Source of the DNA: Microbacterium keratanolyticum
Lineage (GTDB): Bacteria; Actinomycetota; Actinomycetes; Actinomycetales; Microbacteriaceae
Direction: 5' to 3'
Assembly: GCF_016907255.1 (NCBI RefSeq)
Contig: NZ_JAFBBQ010000001.1
Coordinates: forward strand, 2,728,001 to 2,792,000
Length of the DNA stretch: 64,000 bases
Part shown: piece after piece, positions 17,875 to 25,365 of the stretch
Layout of the letters: each line of letters starts with the position of its first letter
Numbering within the stretch: position 1 is the first letter of the stretch
The notes under the pieces: generated by a model
Told to the model about the DNA's origin: nothing
Seen by the model: the letters and a program-made list of their open reading frames with translations, nothing else
The model's database searches: none
Translations under genes and position numbers: made by a program

Positions 17875-19812
17875 CTATTCGGAGGCGAAGACGCGCACCT
17901 TCGCACCGCGGTCGAGCATCGTGCCGTCTTCGGGGTCGGTGCGCGTGGCTGTGAAGAGGCCCCAGATGAACTGCGGCACGCTCGTGTTCGGCTCGAAGCC
18001 CTGCTCCTGGAGAAGCGCCATGGCGTCGGCGAGGTTCATGCCTTCGACGTCAGGCACCTCGATGGGCTGGGGGCCCTGCGAGACGACGAGGGTGACCGCG
18101 TCGCCCGGGCGCCAGTTTCCTCCGTCGCTGCGGTCCGCGATGCGGATGACGCGGTCCTTCTTGATCTCATCGCTGTACTCGGTGACGGTCTCGTCGCTGA
18201 CCTCGAGCTGCTTGTCGCCCAGGGCCTTCGCCGCCTGATCGATCGTCATGCCCGTGACATCCGGAAGGGCGCCGAGCGAGACCAGCAACACGACCGTGTC
18301 TCCTTCGAACAGTGTGCATCCCTCGCCACAGGGGTACTGATCGCCGCCTGCGCGTGGCGCGACGTCGGCGTTGATGACGAGGCCTTCTGCGGCGCCGGAG
18401 AAGAGGGCGACGCTCTCGCCGACATTCGCGCCGATTCCTTCGAGGTACGCCTTGGCGTCTGCCTCTGACTTGCCGTTGAGGGGTGGCACCGTCTGCTCGG
18501 CAGGGCCCGTCGAGACGAACACCGTCACGGCGGTGCCCCGGTCGCTGCGTGTTCCGTTCTCCGGGTCGGTGCGAATCACGACGCCGACCGGAACGTCGAG
18601 AGAGTTCTCGCTCGCCTCCGTGGGCACGAAGCCCTGCTCCGTGAGGACAGCGGCTGCATCCGGATAGTTCGAGCCCGCGACATCCGCGATGGCGACGAGC
18701 GAGCCGGGGCCCGATCCGAACCACCATCCGGCACCGGCCGCCGCTGCGGCCAGCAGCAGAACGAGGGCGATGAGGAACCCGCCGCGGGCGCGACGCTTGG
18801 CACTGCGACGACGCAGGAGAGTGGCGTTGTCGAGTGGCGCGGCGCCGGCATCGATCGCCGTGGTGGGGGCACCGGTCGAGGTGCCGGGCATCACCAGCGT
18901 GAGGTCGCCGGAATCGACGAGTGAGGTGGCGGAGCGCGCGGTCTGTGTTGTCACCGTCGGCGTGATGCCCAGCTCGCGTTCGATCACGCGCAGCCGGTCA
19001 AGCATCTCCTGTGCGTTGTTCGGACGCTCATCCGGGGACTTCTCGGTCGCCCAGAGAACGAGCTCATCCAGCTGCTCCGGAACGCCAGGATTGCGGACAC
19101 TCGGACGGGGCACCGACTCCGTGGCGTGCTGGAAGGCGATCTGCATCGGCTGCTCGCCCTTGTAGGGCTGCTCGCCCACGAGCATCTCGTAGAGCATGAT
19201 GCCGAGGGCGTAGATGTCGCTGCGCGCGTCGGCGGTGCCACGGGTCACCAGTTCGGGCGCGAGGTACGCGATGGTTCCGAGCAGCTGCTGCCCGGTCGCG
19301 GTGTTCGCCGTCGTCGCACGGGCGAGTCCGAAGTCGCCGATCTTGATCCGACCGTCTTCCGCGAGCAGGACGTTCTCGGGCTTCACATCGCGGTGCACGA
19401 TGTCTGCGGAGTGCGCGGCGGCGAGCCCCGAGAGGATCGCGTCCATGATCGTGATCGTCTGCGGGATCGACAGGCGACGCTGCTCGCGCATGAGCTCGCG
19501 CAGCGTGATGCCGGGCAGGTACTCCATGACGAGGTAGGCGAGGTCGCCGTCCTGGCCCTGGTCGAAGACGTTGACGACGTTGGGGTCGGCCAGCCGGGCC
19601 GCGGCGCGTGCCTCCTGGATGAACCGGCTCTGGAAGACCGAGTCGTCGCTGAGGTGGCCGTGCATGACCTTCAGCGCGATGCGACGCTCAAGACGAAGGT
19701 CGGTGGCGACATAGACCGTCGCCATACCGCCACGGGCGATGCGAGCTCGAACCCGGTAGCGGCCGTCAACAAGCCGCCCGATGAGGGGGTCGGCCTGTTG
19801 ATTGATCGTCAC
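17875..19812 (-). CDS. pknL: Transmembrane Ser/Thr protein kinase with four PASTA domains (PknL-like)
   Basis: 645 residues. The N-terminal kinase domain (about 14-275) has the glycine loop ARGGMATVY, catalytic K48, the HRD motif at 140-142 and DFG at 160-162, with a Thr-rich activation loop (167-180). A juxtamembrane stretch ends in one helix near residues 345-365, then four PASTA repeats to the C-terminus that would sense muropeptides or lipid II outside. Position beside aroG, the Rv2175c-like gene and the dcw cluster supports PknL, although mycobacterial PknL has fewer extracellular repeats, so a PknB-like role is possible. GTG 19812 sits 6 nt after TAGACT, implying a leaderless mRNA. Confidence 0.93.
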   Translation of the reverse strand: MTINQQADPLIGRLVDGRYRVRARIARGGMATVYVATDLRLERRIALKVMHGHLSDDSVFQSRFIQEARAAARLADPNVVNVFDQGQDGDLAYLVMEYLPGITLRELMREQRRLSIPQTITIMDAILSGLAAAHSADIVHRDVKPENVLLAEDGRIKIGDFGLARATTANTATGQQLLGTIAYLAPELVTRGTADARSDIYALGIMLYEMLVGEQPYKGEQPMQIAFQHATESVPRPSVRNPGVPEQLDELVLWATEKSPDERPNNAQEMLDRLRVIERELGITPTVTTQTARSATSLVDSGDLTLVMPGTSTGAPTTAIDAGAAPLDNATLLRRRSAKRRARGGFLIALVLLLAAAAAGAGWWFGSGPGSLVAIADVAGSNYPDAAAVLTEQGFVPTEASENSLDVPVGVVIRTDPENGTRSDRGTAVTVFVSTGPAEQTVPPLNGKSEADAKAYLEGIGANVGESVALFSGAAEGLVINADVAPRAGGDQYPCGEGCTLFEGDTVVLLVSLGALPDVTGMTIDQAAKALGDKQLEVSDETVTEYSDEIKKDRVIRIADRSDGGNWRPGDAVTLVVSQGPQPIEVPDVEGMNLADAMALLQEQGFEPNTSVPQFIWGLFTATRTDPEDGTMLDRGAKVRVFASE

Positions 19813-19818
19813 CCTCAG

Positions 19819-19824
19819 AGTCTA
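19819..19824 (-). promoter_or_regulatory. -10 element for leaderless PASTA kinase gene
   Basis: On the minus strand TAGACT, then 6 nt (CTGAGG), then GTG 19812. Confidence 0.5.
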
Positions 19825-19894
19825 GAGAAGTCCAGCTGAAAGCCTTGGCAACGGCTCGCACATCCGCGGTGCGAGTCGGGAACGCATGGCCGGC

Positions 19895-20917
19895 TCAGCC
19901 GAGCTCGGCGAGCCACTGGTGCGCCTGAGCCTCCCAGGTCCCGTAGCGGGCCGGGAACGCCGAGATCTGCACGGCCTGAGCCGCGTCGGTGAATGCCATA
20001 GATTCCCAGCCTTCGAGATCGAGAAGGCCTGTCGTGGCCGCGCCGTTGGGGTCGGACGCGCCGCCGTAGAAGACGCGGATGCTGCGCGTGGGATCCATGA
20101 TCTGCTCCGGCGTGCCCCACCCTGTGCTGGGGCGCTGTTGAAACAGACCGAGCGAGTCGCGGTCGCCCCAGTCGAGGTTGCGCAGCCACGACTCCACCAT
20201 CGCGGTCGCGAGAGCGATGGCCACGCCGCGGTCAGAGACACCGAGTTCGCGACCGATGGTGATGATCAACTGCGCATTCGCGATCTGCTCGGCATCCAGT
20301 GTGGCCCACTGCTCCGTGAGCTCAGGCGGCACTGCGGCGGGCGCGGGTGCCGCAGCGGGAGCGGGTGCGGGGGCGGGCTGCGAGAGTGCGAGGGTCTGCC
20401 CGGGGTAGATGATCGAGTCGGGCCCGAGTCCGTTCGCTGCGAAGAGCTGATCCAGAGTGATGCCGTGTGCGCTGGCGATCGCATACAGCGTGTCGCCGAT
20501 GACGACCTCGTAGTTCGCGGCCGTGGGGGCGGCTACCTCGGAGGGCGCAGGAGCGGGAGTGGGAACCGCGGTGAGGGCGAGGACATCACCCGGGTAGATC
20601 ACCGATGACCAGGACAGCCCGTTCATGCTGAGCAGCGCGTCGACATAAAGACCGAAACGCTGGGCGATGTCGTAGGGCGTGTCGCCAGCGACGACCGTGT
20701 AGCTCGCGGGCGTTGCCGAAGACCCCGCTCCTGATGGGGCGGAAAGGGCGCTCGATGGCCCGGAGGTTCCGCGGAGCAGTGGGCGGATGTCGCGCGTGTG
20801 GCCTCTTTCCTCTGCCATCGCCGGGGGAGCGCTGAGCGTCGCCGCGACGGTGGTGAGGACGACCGCGGGCAGTGCCCACGGCAGATTCTGACGACGTGTC
20901 GCGATGGTGCCGGCCAC
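19895..20917 (-). CDS. Secreted LysM protein with C-terminal lysozyme-like domain
   Basis: 340 residues from GTG 20917, which has AAGGGGG upstream. Residues about 1-35 form a signal peptide ending AMA. Two LysM modules follow (ASYTVVAGDTPYDIAQRFG... and ANYEVVIGDTLYAIASAHG...), each about 45 residues and separated by Pro/Ala-rich linkers; these bind peptidoglycan glycan chains. The C-terminal part (about 205-340) with AMVESWLRNLDWGDRDSLGLFQQRPSTGWG resembles the goose-lysozyme/transglycosylase-like fold seen in resuscitation or LysM proteins. It probably acts in wall turnover. It lies upstream of the PASTA kinase in the same orientation but with its own signals. Confidence 0.87.
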   Translation of the reverse strand: MAGTIATRRQNLPWALPAVVLTTVAATLSAPPAMAEERGHTRDIRPLLRGTSGPSSALSAPSGAGSSATPASYTVVAGDTPYDIAQRFGLYVDALLSMNGLSWSSVIYPGDVLALTAVPTPAPAPSEVAAPTAANYEVVIGDTLYAIASAHGITLDQLFAANGLGPDSIIYPGQTLALSQPAPAPAPAAAPAPAAVPPELTEQWATLDAEQIANAQLIITIGRELGVSDRGVAIALATAMVESWLRNLDWGDRDSLGLFQQRPSTGWGTPEQIMDPTRSIRVFYGGASDPNGAATTGLLDLEGWESMAFTDAAQAVQISAFPARYGTWEAQAHQWLAELG

Positions 20918-21061
20918 GGTGACCCCCTTGTTCGGCGCAGAAGATGCCCTTTCGACGCTGTCACGGAAGGCACCACACGTCAACAGGAGTTTTCAGAGTG
21001 ACGCGTGTGATTGGTGTGAATTCGCAGACGATAGGGGAGGAGTACATGCCTCCCGAGGTGA

Positions 21062-21067
21062 GATAGT
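21062..21067 (+). promoter_or_regulatory. -10 element for leaderless Rv2175c-like gene
   Basis: GATAGT, then 6 nt (GGGGGT), then GTG 21074. Confidence 0.4.
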
Positions 21068-21073
21068 GGGGGT

Positions 21074-21424
21074 GTGTCCGCATCTGAAACAACCCCTGTC
21101 CCCACCGAATGGCTCGCTCTGCCAGACCTCGTCGAGGTCCTCGGCGAATCGCTCGGACGCGTGCGCAGACTGCTCGATGAGCACTACCTGATCGGATCCC
21201 GTCGGACCGGGGTCTTTGCCGTCCCCGCGGTCTTCCTCGTCGATGGCGCTCCGCTGAGCTCTCTGCGAGGCACGGTGTTCGCACTCAAAGACGCCGGATT
21301 CTCGGACGACGAGGCGATCGATTGGCTGCTCGGCTACGAGGAGTCGATGGGTCGCGCGCCGATCGAAGCGCTGCTCGCAGGCCACAAGAGCGAAGTGCGA
21401 CGCGTCGCTCGCTCGCTCGCCTGA
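21074..21424 (+). CDS. Small winged-helix DNA-binding protein (Rv2175c family)
   Basis: 116 residues. The N-terminal half (LPDLVEVLGESLGRVRRLLDEHYLIGSRRTGVFAVPAVFLVD) looks like a short helix-turn-helix with a wing; the C-terminal half is helical (FALKDAGFSDDEAIDWLLGYEESMG). In mycobacteria the gene beside pknL encodes Rv2175c, a DNA-binding protein whose DNA affinity is reduced on phosphorylation by PknL. Context and fold match here. The N-terminus MSASETTPVPTEW holds Thr/Ser residues that could be kinase targets (inference). It converges on the polyprenyl synthase gene. Confidence 0.85.
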   Translation: MSASETTPVPTEWLALPDLVEVLGESLGRVRRLLDEHYLIGSRRTGVFAVPAVFLVDGAPLSSLRGTVFALKDAGFSDDEAIDWLLGYEESMGRAPIEALLAGHKSEVRRVARSLA

Positions 21425-21427
21425 AGC

Positions 21428-21453
21428 CCCGACGTCCGTTCAGGACGTTCGGG
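21428..21453. terminator. Hairpin between convergent Rv2175c-like and polyprenyl synthase genes
   Basis: CCCGACGTCC pairs with GGACGTTCGGG (one bulge) across a 5-nt loop. It overlaps the last codons of the minus-strand gene. Confidence 0.4.
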
Positions 21454-22519
21454 TCGTGGCCGCCTGTGCGAGAGCGCGAAGCTCTTCCAGAGCGCCTGCG
21501 TCGAGCTTCGCTCCCTCAAGTGCATGGTCGGCCTCGGCCGCGTACTGCGCGATGAGGTCTTCCACCCGCTCAAGCGCGCCGGACTCGACGATGATCGCCT
21601 GCAGTGAGCCGATCTGATCGTTCGTGAGATTCGCGTCGCCGACGAGCTCGTCGATGCTTCGTCGGGCAGCGGGCGCCAGTTCCTCCCGTGTCCAGGCGAT
21701 GAGCAGGGTGCGCTTTCCCTCACGAAGATCATCGCCGGATGGCTTGCCGGTGACGCTCTCGTCGCCGAAGACGCCGAGGACGTCATCCCGCAGCTGGAAC
21801 GCGAGGCCTAGCGGGTGGCCGAATCCGCGCAGCGCGGACTGCTGCGAGGCATCCGCTCCGGCCAGCGCTGCGCCGATCAGCAGAGGCTGCTCGACGCTGT
21901 ATCGCGCGGACTTCAGCGAGACGATGCGCAGCGCACGTTCGGCGTGCTCGCTGTCATCGTTGACGCTCCACGCCGACTCCTCCGCGATGTCGAGGAACTG
22001 CCCGATCGTCACGTCCCGGCGCATTCGTGCGTACTCGGCGCGGACCGCGTCGGCGTGCGGATGCGCGCGCAGCGCCTGTTCCAGCAGATCGTCGCTCCAC
22101 GCGACGAGGAGATCGCCCAGGAGCACCGCGGCAGACCGGCCGAAACCCGTCGCGTCTCCGCTCCAGCCCGCGGTGCGGTGATCGTGCTCGAAGGCGCGGT
22201 GCGCAGAGGGGCGTCCGCGTCGCGTATCCGAGTTGTCGATGATGTCATCGTGGACCAGGGCGGCGGACTGGAAGATCTCCAGAGCCGCGCTCACATCCCA
22301 GACGGTGTCGTCGGCGGTGGCATCGGCTCCGGCGACTGTGCTCCATCCGGCATGGCAGAACCGTGCGCGCAGTCGTTTGCCGCCGTCGAGCGTTGCGGAG
22401 GCCGACGTCAGGAAGGCGCCGGCATCCGGGCCATAGCCTGCGGCCTCGGTGCGGATATGGGCGACGAAGGCCTCAAGACGGCGCGCGACCGCCTCGCGAA
22501 CGACAGAGGGTGTGGACAC
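21440..22519 (-). CDS. Polyprenyl diphosphate synthase (IdsA-like)
   Basis: 359 residues from GTG 22519. Trans-prenyltransferases condense isopentenyl diphosphate with allylic diphosphates using two Asp-rich motifs, and both are here: DDIID in ALVHDDIIDNSDTRRGRPS and a second DDVLG in QLRDDVLGVFGDE, with GKR (GGKRLRARFC) near the start. The chain length made (geranylgeranyl or longer) cannot be assigned. The product may feed menaquinone, carotenoid or lipid-carrier synthesis. GTG 22525 is an alternative start 6 nt upstream; 22519 is preferred because it lies 6 nt after TAGGCT. Mycobacteria carry idsA2 at the corresponding place near pknL. Confidence 0.92.
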   Translation of the reverse strand: MSTPSVVREAVARRLEAFVAHIRTEAAGYGPDAGAFLTSASATLDGGKRLRARFCHAGWSTVAGADATADDTVWDVSAALEIFQSAALVHDDIIDNSDTRRGRPSAHRAFEHDHRTAGWSGDATGFGRSAAVLLGDLLVAWSDDLLEQALRAHPHADAVRAEYARMRRDVTIGQFLDIAEESAWSVNDDSEHAERALRIVSLKSARYSVEQPLLIGAALAGADASQQSALRGFGHPLGLAFQLRDDVLGVFGDESVTGKPSGDDLREGKRTLLIAWTREELAPAARRSIDELVGDANLTNDQIGSLQAIIVESGALERVEDLIAQYAAEADHALEGAKLDAGALEELRALAQAATTRTS

Positions 22520-22525
22520 CCTCAC

Positions 22526-22531
22526 AGCCTA
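22526..22531 (-). promoter_or_regulatory. -10 element for leaderless polyprenyl synthase gene
   Basis: On the minus strand TAGGCT, then 6 nt (GTGAGG), then GTG 22519. Confidence 0.45.
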
Positions 22532-22575
22532 CTGAGCACACAGCGAACATCTAGCCGCGCTGGCCCGGACACGCG

Positions 22576-22581
22576 TAGACT
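22576..22581 (+). promoter_or_regulatory. -10 element of DUF3040 gene
   Basis: TAGACT lies 27 nt before ATG 22609, leaving a short leader with GAGGGGG as ribosome-binding site. Confidence 0.4.
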
Positions 22582-22608
22582 GGAAGCACCACCACCCGAG
22601 GGGGACAC

Positions 22609-22989
22609 ATGCCACTCTCTGAACAAGAACAGCGTCTTCTGGACGAGATGGAACGCCATCTCCTTCACAACGACGCAGACGTCGTCACGGCGCCTACGGG
22701 CGACCGTGCTCTCAGCTACCGCAATCTCATCTACGGGGCGGTTCTTCTTCTCGCCGGTATCGGTGGACTGATCGCTGGCGTGGCCGTCGGCGATGTGCCC
22801 GGCATCATCATCGGAGTCCTCGGATTCGCGGCGATGGTCGCGGGTGTCATCTTCGCTGCGACGCCCGTCCGACGCACCGGTGAGCGACCCTCGTCGCGAT
22901 CGCCGCGCGGCCCCCGTGCAGCGGCGCCGTCGGAGTCGTTCATGGATCGAATGAACGACCGGTGGGATCGTCGTCACGAAGGTCACTGA
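22609..22989 (+). CDS. DUF3040 small membrane protein
   Basis: 126 residues. The N-terminus MPLSEQEQRLLDEMERHL is the hallmark of DUF3040 proteins, found across actinobacteria just upstream of mraZ. Two hydrophobic helices follow (about 41-58 and 63-81), separated by a very short turn, then a basic Arg/Pro-rich tail, so both ends should be cytoplasmic. The role is not known; the position at the head of the dcw cluster suggests a link to envelope growth. ATG 22609 has GAGGGGG 7 nt upstream. A TTCG-capped terminator separates it from mraZ. Confidence 0.9.
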   Translation: MPLSEQEQRLLDEMERHLLHNDADVVTAPTGDRALSYRNLIYGAVLLLAGIGGLIAGVAVGDVPGIIIGVLGFAAMVAGVIFAATPVRRTGERPSSRSPRGPRAAAPSESFMDRMNDRWDRRHEGH

Positions 22990-23005
22990 CCTTCTCATCT
23001 CTCTG

Positions 23006-23041
23006 AAAGACCCGGATGCTTCGGCATCCGGGTCTTTTTTT
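23006..23041 (+). terminator. Intrinsic terminator after DUF3040 gene
   Basis: An 11-bp stem GACCCGGATGC/GCATCCGGGTC with a TTCG tetraloop, extended by AAA/TTT and followed by a T-run. This is the most canonical terminator in the window. It isolates the mraZ operon. Confidence 0.92.
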
Positions 23042-23186
23042 GTTGCCCTTCTGTGCCCCTTCAGTGGGCTGAGGACGCATCTTCCCTCCACCACGCTCCA
23101 CTCCGCTTCTTTCCTTGATTTCTCGGGGGTTCTGAGGACAAGTCCGAGGGGCCCTCAGGTGGATTCGCGCAAAAGATCATAGGAAT

Positions 23187-23210
23187 GTGGGGGAAAGTGG
23201 AGTAAAGTGG
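23187..23210 (+). promoter_or_regulatory. Putative MraZ operator: three GTGG repeats at 10-bp spacing
   Basis: GTGG occurs at 23187, 23197 and 23207, each preceded by A-rich bases (the last two as AAGTGGAG). MraZ proteins of other bacteria bind direct TGGG/GTGG-type repeats spaced about one helical turn just upstream of mraZ and repress the dcw operon. The exact 10-bp phasing and position 44-67 bp before the mraZ ATG fit such an operator. Confidence 0.65.
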
Positions 23211-23235
23211 AGGTACTTCGCGGAGGCCGAACGAG

Positions 23236-23246
23236 AAGGGGGTGAT
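23236..23246 (+). promoter_or_regulatory. Extended Shine-Dalgarno of mraZ
   Basis: AAGGGGGTGAT differs at one position from the full complement of the 16S rRNA 3' end and is spaced 7 nt from ATG 23254. This decides the start against GTG 23242, which lies inside the motif. Confidence 0.7.
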
Positions 23247-23253
23247 CGGACCG

Positions 23254-23685
23254 ATGCTTCTGGGCACCCATTCCCCCAAGCTCGATGACAAAGGTCGCGT
23301 CATCCTCCCCGCGAAGTTCCGCGAAGACCTCGCGGGTGGCGTCGTCGTCACCCGCGGCCAGGACCGCTGTCTCTACGTGTTCAGCACGACCGAGTTCGAG
23401 AGCGTGCACGAGCGCATCCGGCAGGCACCGCTGAGCAACAAAGAGGCACGGGCGTTTCTGCGTATGTTCCTCTCCGGCGCCAGCGCCGAGATGCCCGACA
23501 GCCAGAACCGCATCACCATCCCCGCTCACCTGCGCACGTACGCGGGTCTCGGCAAGGAACTCATCCTCACGGGTGTCGGCGCACACGCCGAGATCTGGGA
23601 CGCCGCGGCGTGGAACGCCTACGCCGAGGGCCACGAAGACGCGTACGCCGAACTCGAGGAGGAGGTGATTCCGGGACTGTTCTGA
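23254..23685 (+). CDS. mraZ: Transcriptional regulator MraZ
   Basis: 143 residues. It contains the two tandem SpoVT/AbrB-like DNA-binding modules of the family, marked by [14 protein letters not shown] (10-23) and [13 protein letters not shown] (about 82-94). MraZ forms a ring that binds repeats upstream of its own gene and controls the dcw cluster. ATG 23254 gives the conserved N-terminus [11 protein letters not shown] and has an extended Shine-Dalgarno sequence. It is first in the dcw operon; 99 nt separate it from rsmH. Confidence 0.96.
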   Translation: MLLGTHSPKLDDKGRVILPAKFREDLAGGVVVTRGQDRCLYVFSTTEFESVHERIRQAPLSNKEARAFLRMFLSGASAEMPDSQNRITIPAHLRTYAGLGKELILTGVGAHAEIWDAAAWNAYAEGHEDAYAELEEEVIPGLF

Positions 23686-23784
23686 CGAGGGCTGTCATGC
23701 CCAGCCGCTCCTGCCCCGACACACTTCCCCGGTGCCGGGTCGAGCGGATGGGGATCAGAGTCCTCGTCAACACACCGAGAGATC

Positions 23785-24750
23785 ATGAACCCGAACGACA
23801 TCCACATTCCCGTGATGCTCGACCGCTGTGTCGAGCTTCTCGCTCCCGCGCTGCAGCACGACGGCGCGGTGCTCGTCGACGCCACGCTCGGCATGGGGGG
23901 CCACTCCGAAGCGCTGCTGACCCGCTTCCCCAACATCCGCCTCGTCGGTCTCGACCGCGACACCGACGCCTTGCGCATCGCGGGGGAGCGGCTGGCCCGC
24001 TTCGGTGATCGCGTCACGCTCGTGCACACGGTCTACGACGCCATCGGCGAGCACGCGCGCGGTGCCTCCGGAATCCTGTTCGACCTCGGGGTCTCGTCGC
24101 TCCAGCTCGACGAAGCAGAACGCGGCTTCGCGTACTCCAAAGATGCGCCGCTGGACATGCGGATGGACCAGACCAGCGGGATCACCGCGGAGGAGGTCCT
24201 CGCGACCTACAGCGAGGGCCAGCTGCGCCGCATCTTCGAGCGCTACGGCGAGGAGAAGCTCTCCGCCCGCTACGCCCGCTTCATCGTGCAGGCGCGCCAG
24301 AGCACGCCGCTCACGCGCTCCGGTGAACTCGTCGACCTGCTCATCGAGGCGACCCCCGCCGCAGTGCAGCGCGCCGGTCACCCCGCCAAGCGCGTGTTCC
24401 AGGCCTTGCGCATCGAGGTCAACGCCGAACTGAGCGTCCTCGCCGACGCGATCCCCGCAGCGATGGATGCCCTCGCCGTGGGCGGACGCATCGTCGTCAT
24501 GTCGTACCAGTCGCTGGAGGATCGCCTCGTCAAGCAGGCGTTCACCGCGGCGTCTGCCTCCACCGCCCCTGCGGGACTTCCCGTCGAACTGCCCGAGCAC
24601 GCGCCTCGATTCCGCACCATCACCAAGGGTGCGGAACTCGCCACAGAGGAAGAACGCGCCACCAACCCCCGAGCGATCCCGGTGCGCCTGCGCGCCGCAG
24701 AGAAGCTCCGCGAGACACCTCGTGACGAACAGAGGAAGGACCGTCCGTGA
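23785..24750 (+). CDS. rsmH: 16S rRNA (cytosine1402-N4)-methyltransferase
   Basis: 321 residues. It methylates N4 of C1402 in the ribosomal P site. The N-terminus [14 protein letters not shown] and the SAM motif [14 protein letters not shown] are family hallmarks, followed by a helical insertion ([16 protein letters not shown] region [16 protein letters not shown]) and the C-terminal VNAELSVL and [13 protein letters not shown] motifs. The stop overlaps the next start (GTGA), so translation is coupled to ftsL. It is in its standard place in the dcw cluster. Confidence 0.96.
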   Translation: MNPNDIHIPVMLDRCVELLAPALQHDGAVLVDATLGMGGHSEALLTRFPNIRLVGLDRDTDALRIAGERLARFGDRVTLVHTVYDAIGEHARGASGILFDLGVSSLQLDEAERGFAYSKDAPLDMRMDQTSGITAEEVLATYSEGQLRRIFERYGEEKLSARYARFIVQARQSTPLTRSGELVDLLIEATPAAVQRAGHPAKRVFQALRIEVNAELSVLADAIPAAMDALAVGGRIVVMSYQSLEDRLVKQAFTAASASTAPAGLPVELPEHAPRFRTITKGAELATEEERATNPRAIPVRLRAAEKLRETPRDEQRKDRP

Positions 24751-25313
24751 GCATCGCCACCCCGCAGCTGCGGCTTCCCGTCACTCCGACGCCCGCCCCC
24801 GTCCGGGAACGAGCGCTGCGCCCGCTCGAGCGGCCGCAGCCCCGCCGTCGCCCGAAGCTCGCCTTCGCGATCATCGCTCTCGCCGGCGCCGCCCTCATCG
24901 GCATCGCGCAGATGGCGCTGTCGATCGCGACCACGCAGGACTCCTTCGTCGTCGCCGAGCTCACCCAGCAGCAGCGCGAACTCACCTGGCAGGCGCAGGC
25001 GATCGAAGAGTCGATCGCCGGTGCGAGCTCGCCGCAGGTCCTCGCAAGCAACGCCGACAGCCTCGGAATGGTCGTCGGCGGATCGCCCAGCTACCTGCGT
25101 CTGAGCGACGGTGCGCTGATCGGCATGGGGACGGCCGCCGGATGGAACTCCACGGTGAACCCGAACGGCTGGAGCGCCGTGCCCAACGCACTGGTCTCCG
25201 ACACGCCGCCGGTGGCAGAGGCCACAGCGCCCACCGGTGACGTACAACCGGTAGTGGAGGAACCCGCACTGCCTCCCGTCGCGCAAGGACTTCCAAGCCC
25301 GACGACGCGCTGA
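24747..25313 (+). CDS. ftsL: FtsL-like divisome membrane protein
   Basis: 188 residues, a bitopic protein. A Pro/Arg-rich cytoplasmic tail (1-37) precedes one transmembrane helix (about 38-58), then a coiled-coil-like stretch ([21 protein letters not shown]) and a Gly/Pro/Thr-rich extracellular tail. FtsL sequences are poorly conserved; the call rests on topology and position between rsmH and ftsI. It should join FtsQ and a FtsB-like partner to activate FtsW-FtsI. GTG 24747 overlaps the rsmH stop. Confidence 0.85.
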   Translation: MSIATPQLRLPVTPTPAPVRERALRPLERPQPRRRPKLAFAIIALAGAALIGIAQMALSIATTQDSFVVAELTQQQRELTWQAQAIEESIAGASSPQVLASNADSLGMVVGGSPSYLRLSDGALIGMGTAAGWNSTVNPNGWSAVPNALVSDTPPVAEATAPTGDVQPVVEEPALPPVAQGLPSPTTR

Positions 25314-25365
25314 GATCCGCAGACGATGACCGCACGACCCCATTGAGACCGATGACGGAGAGCAG

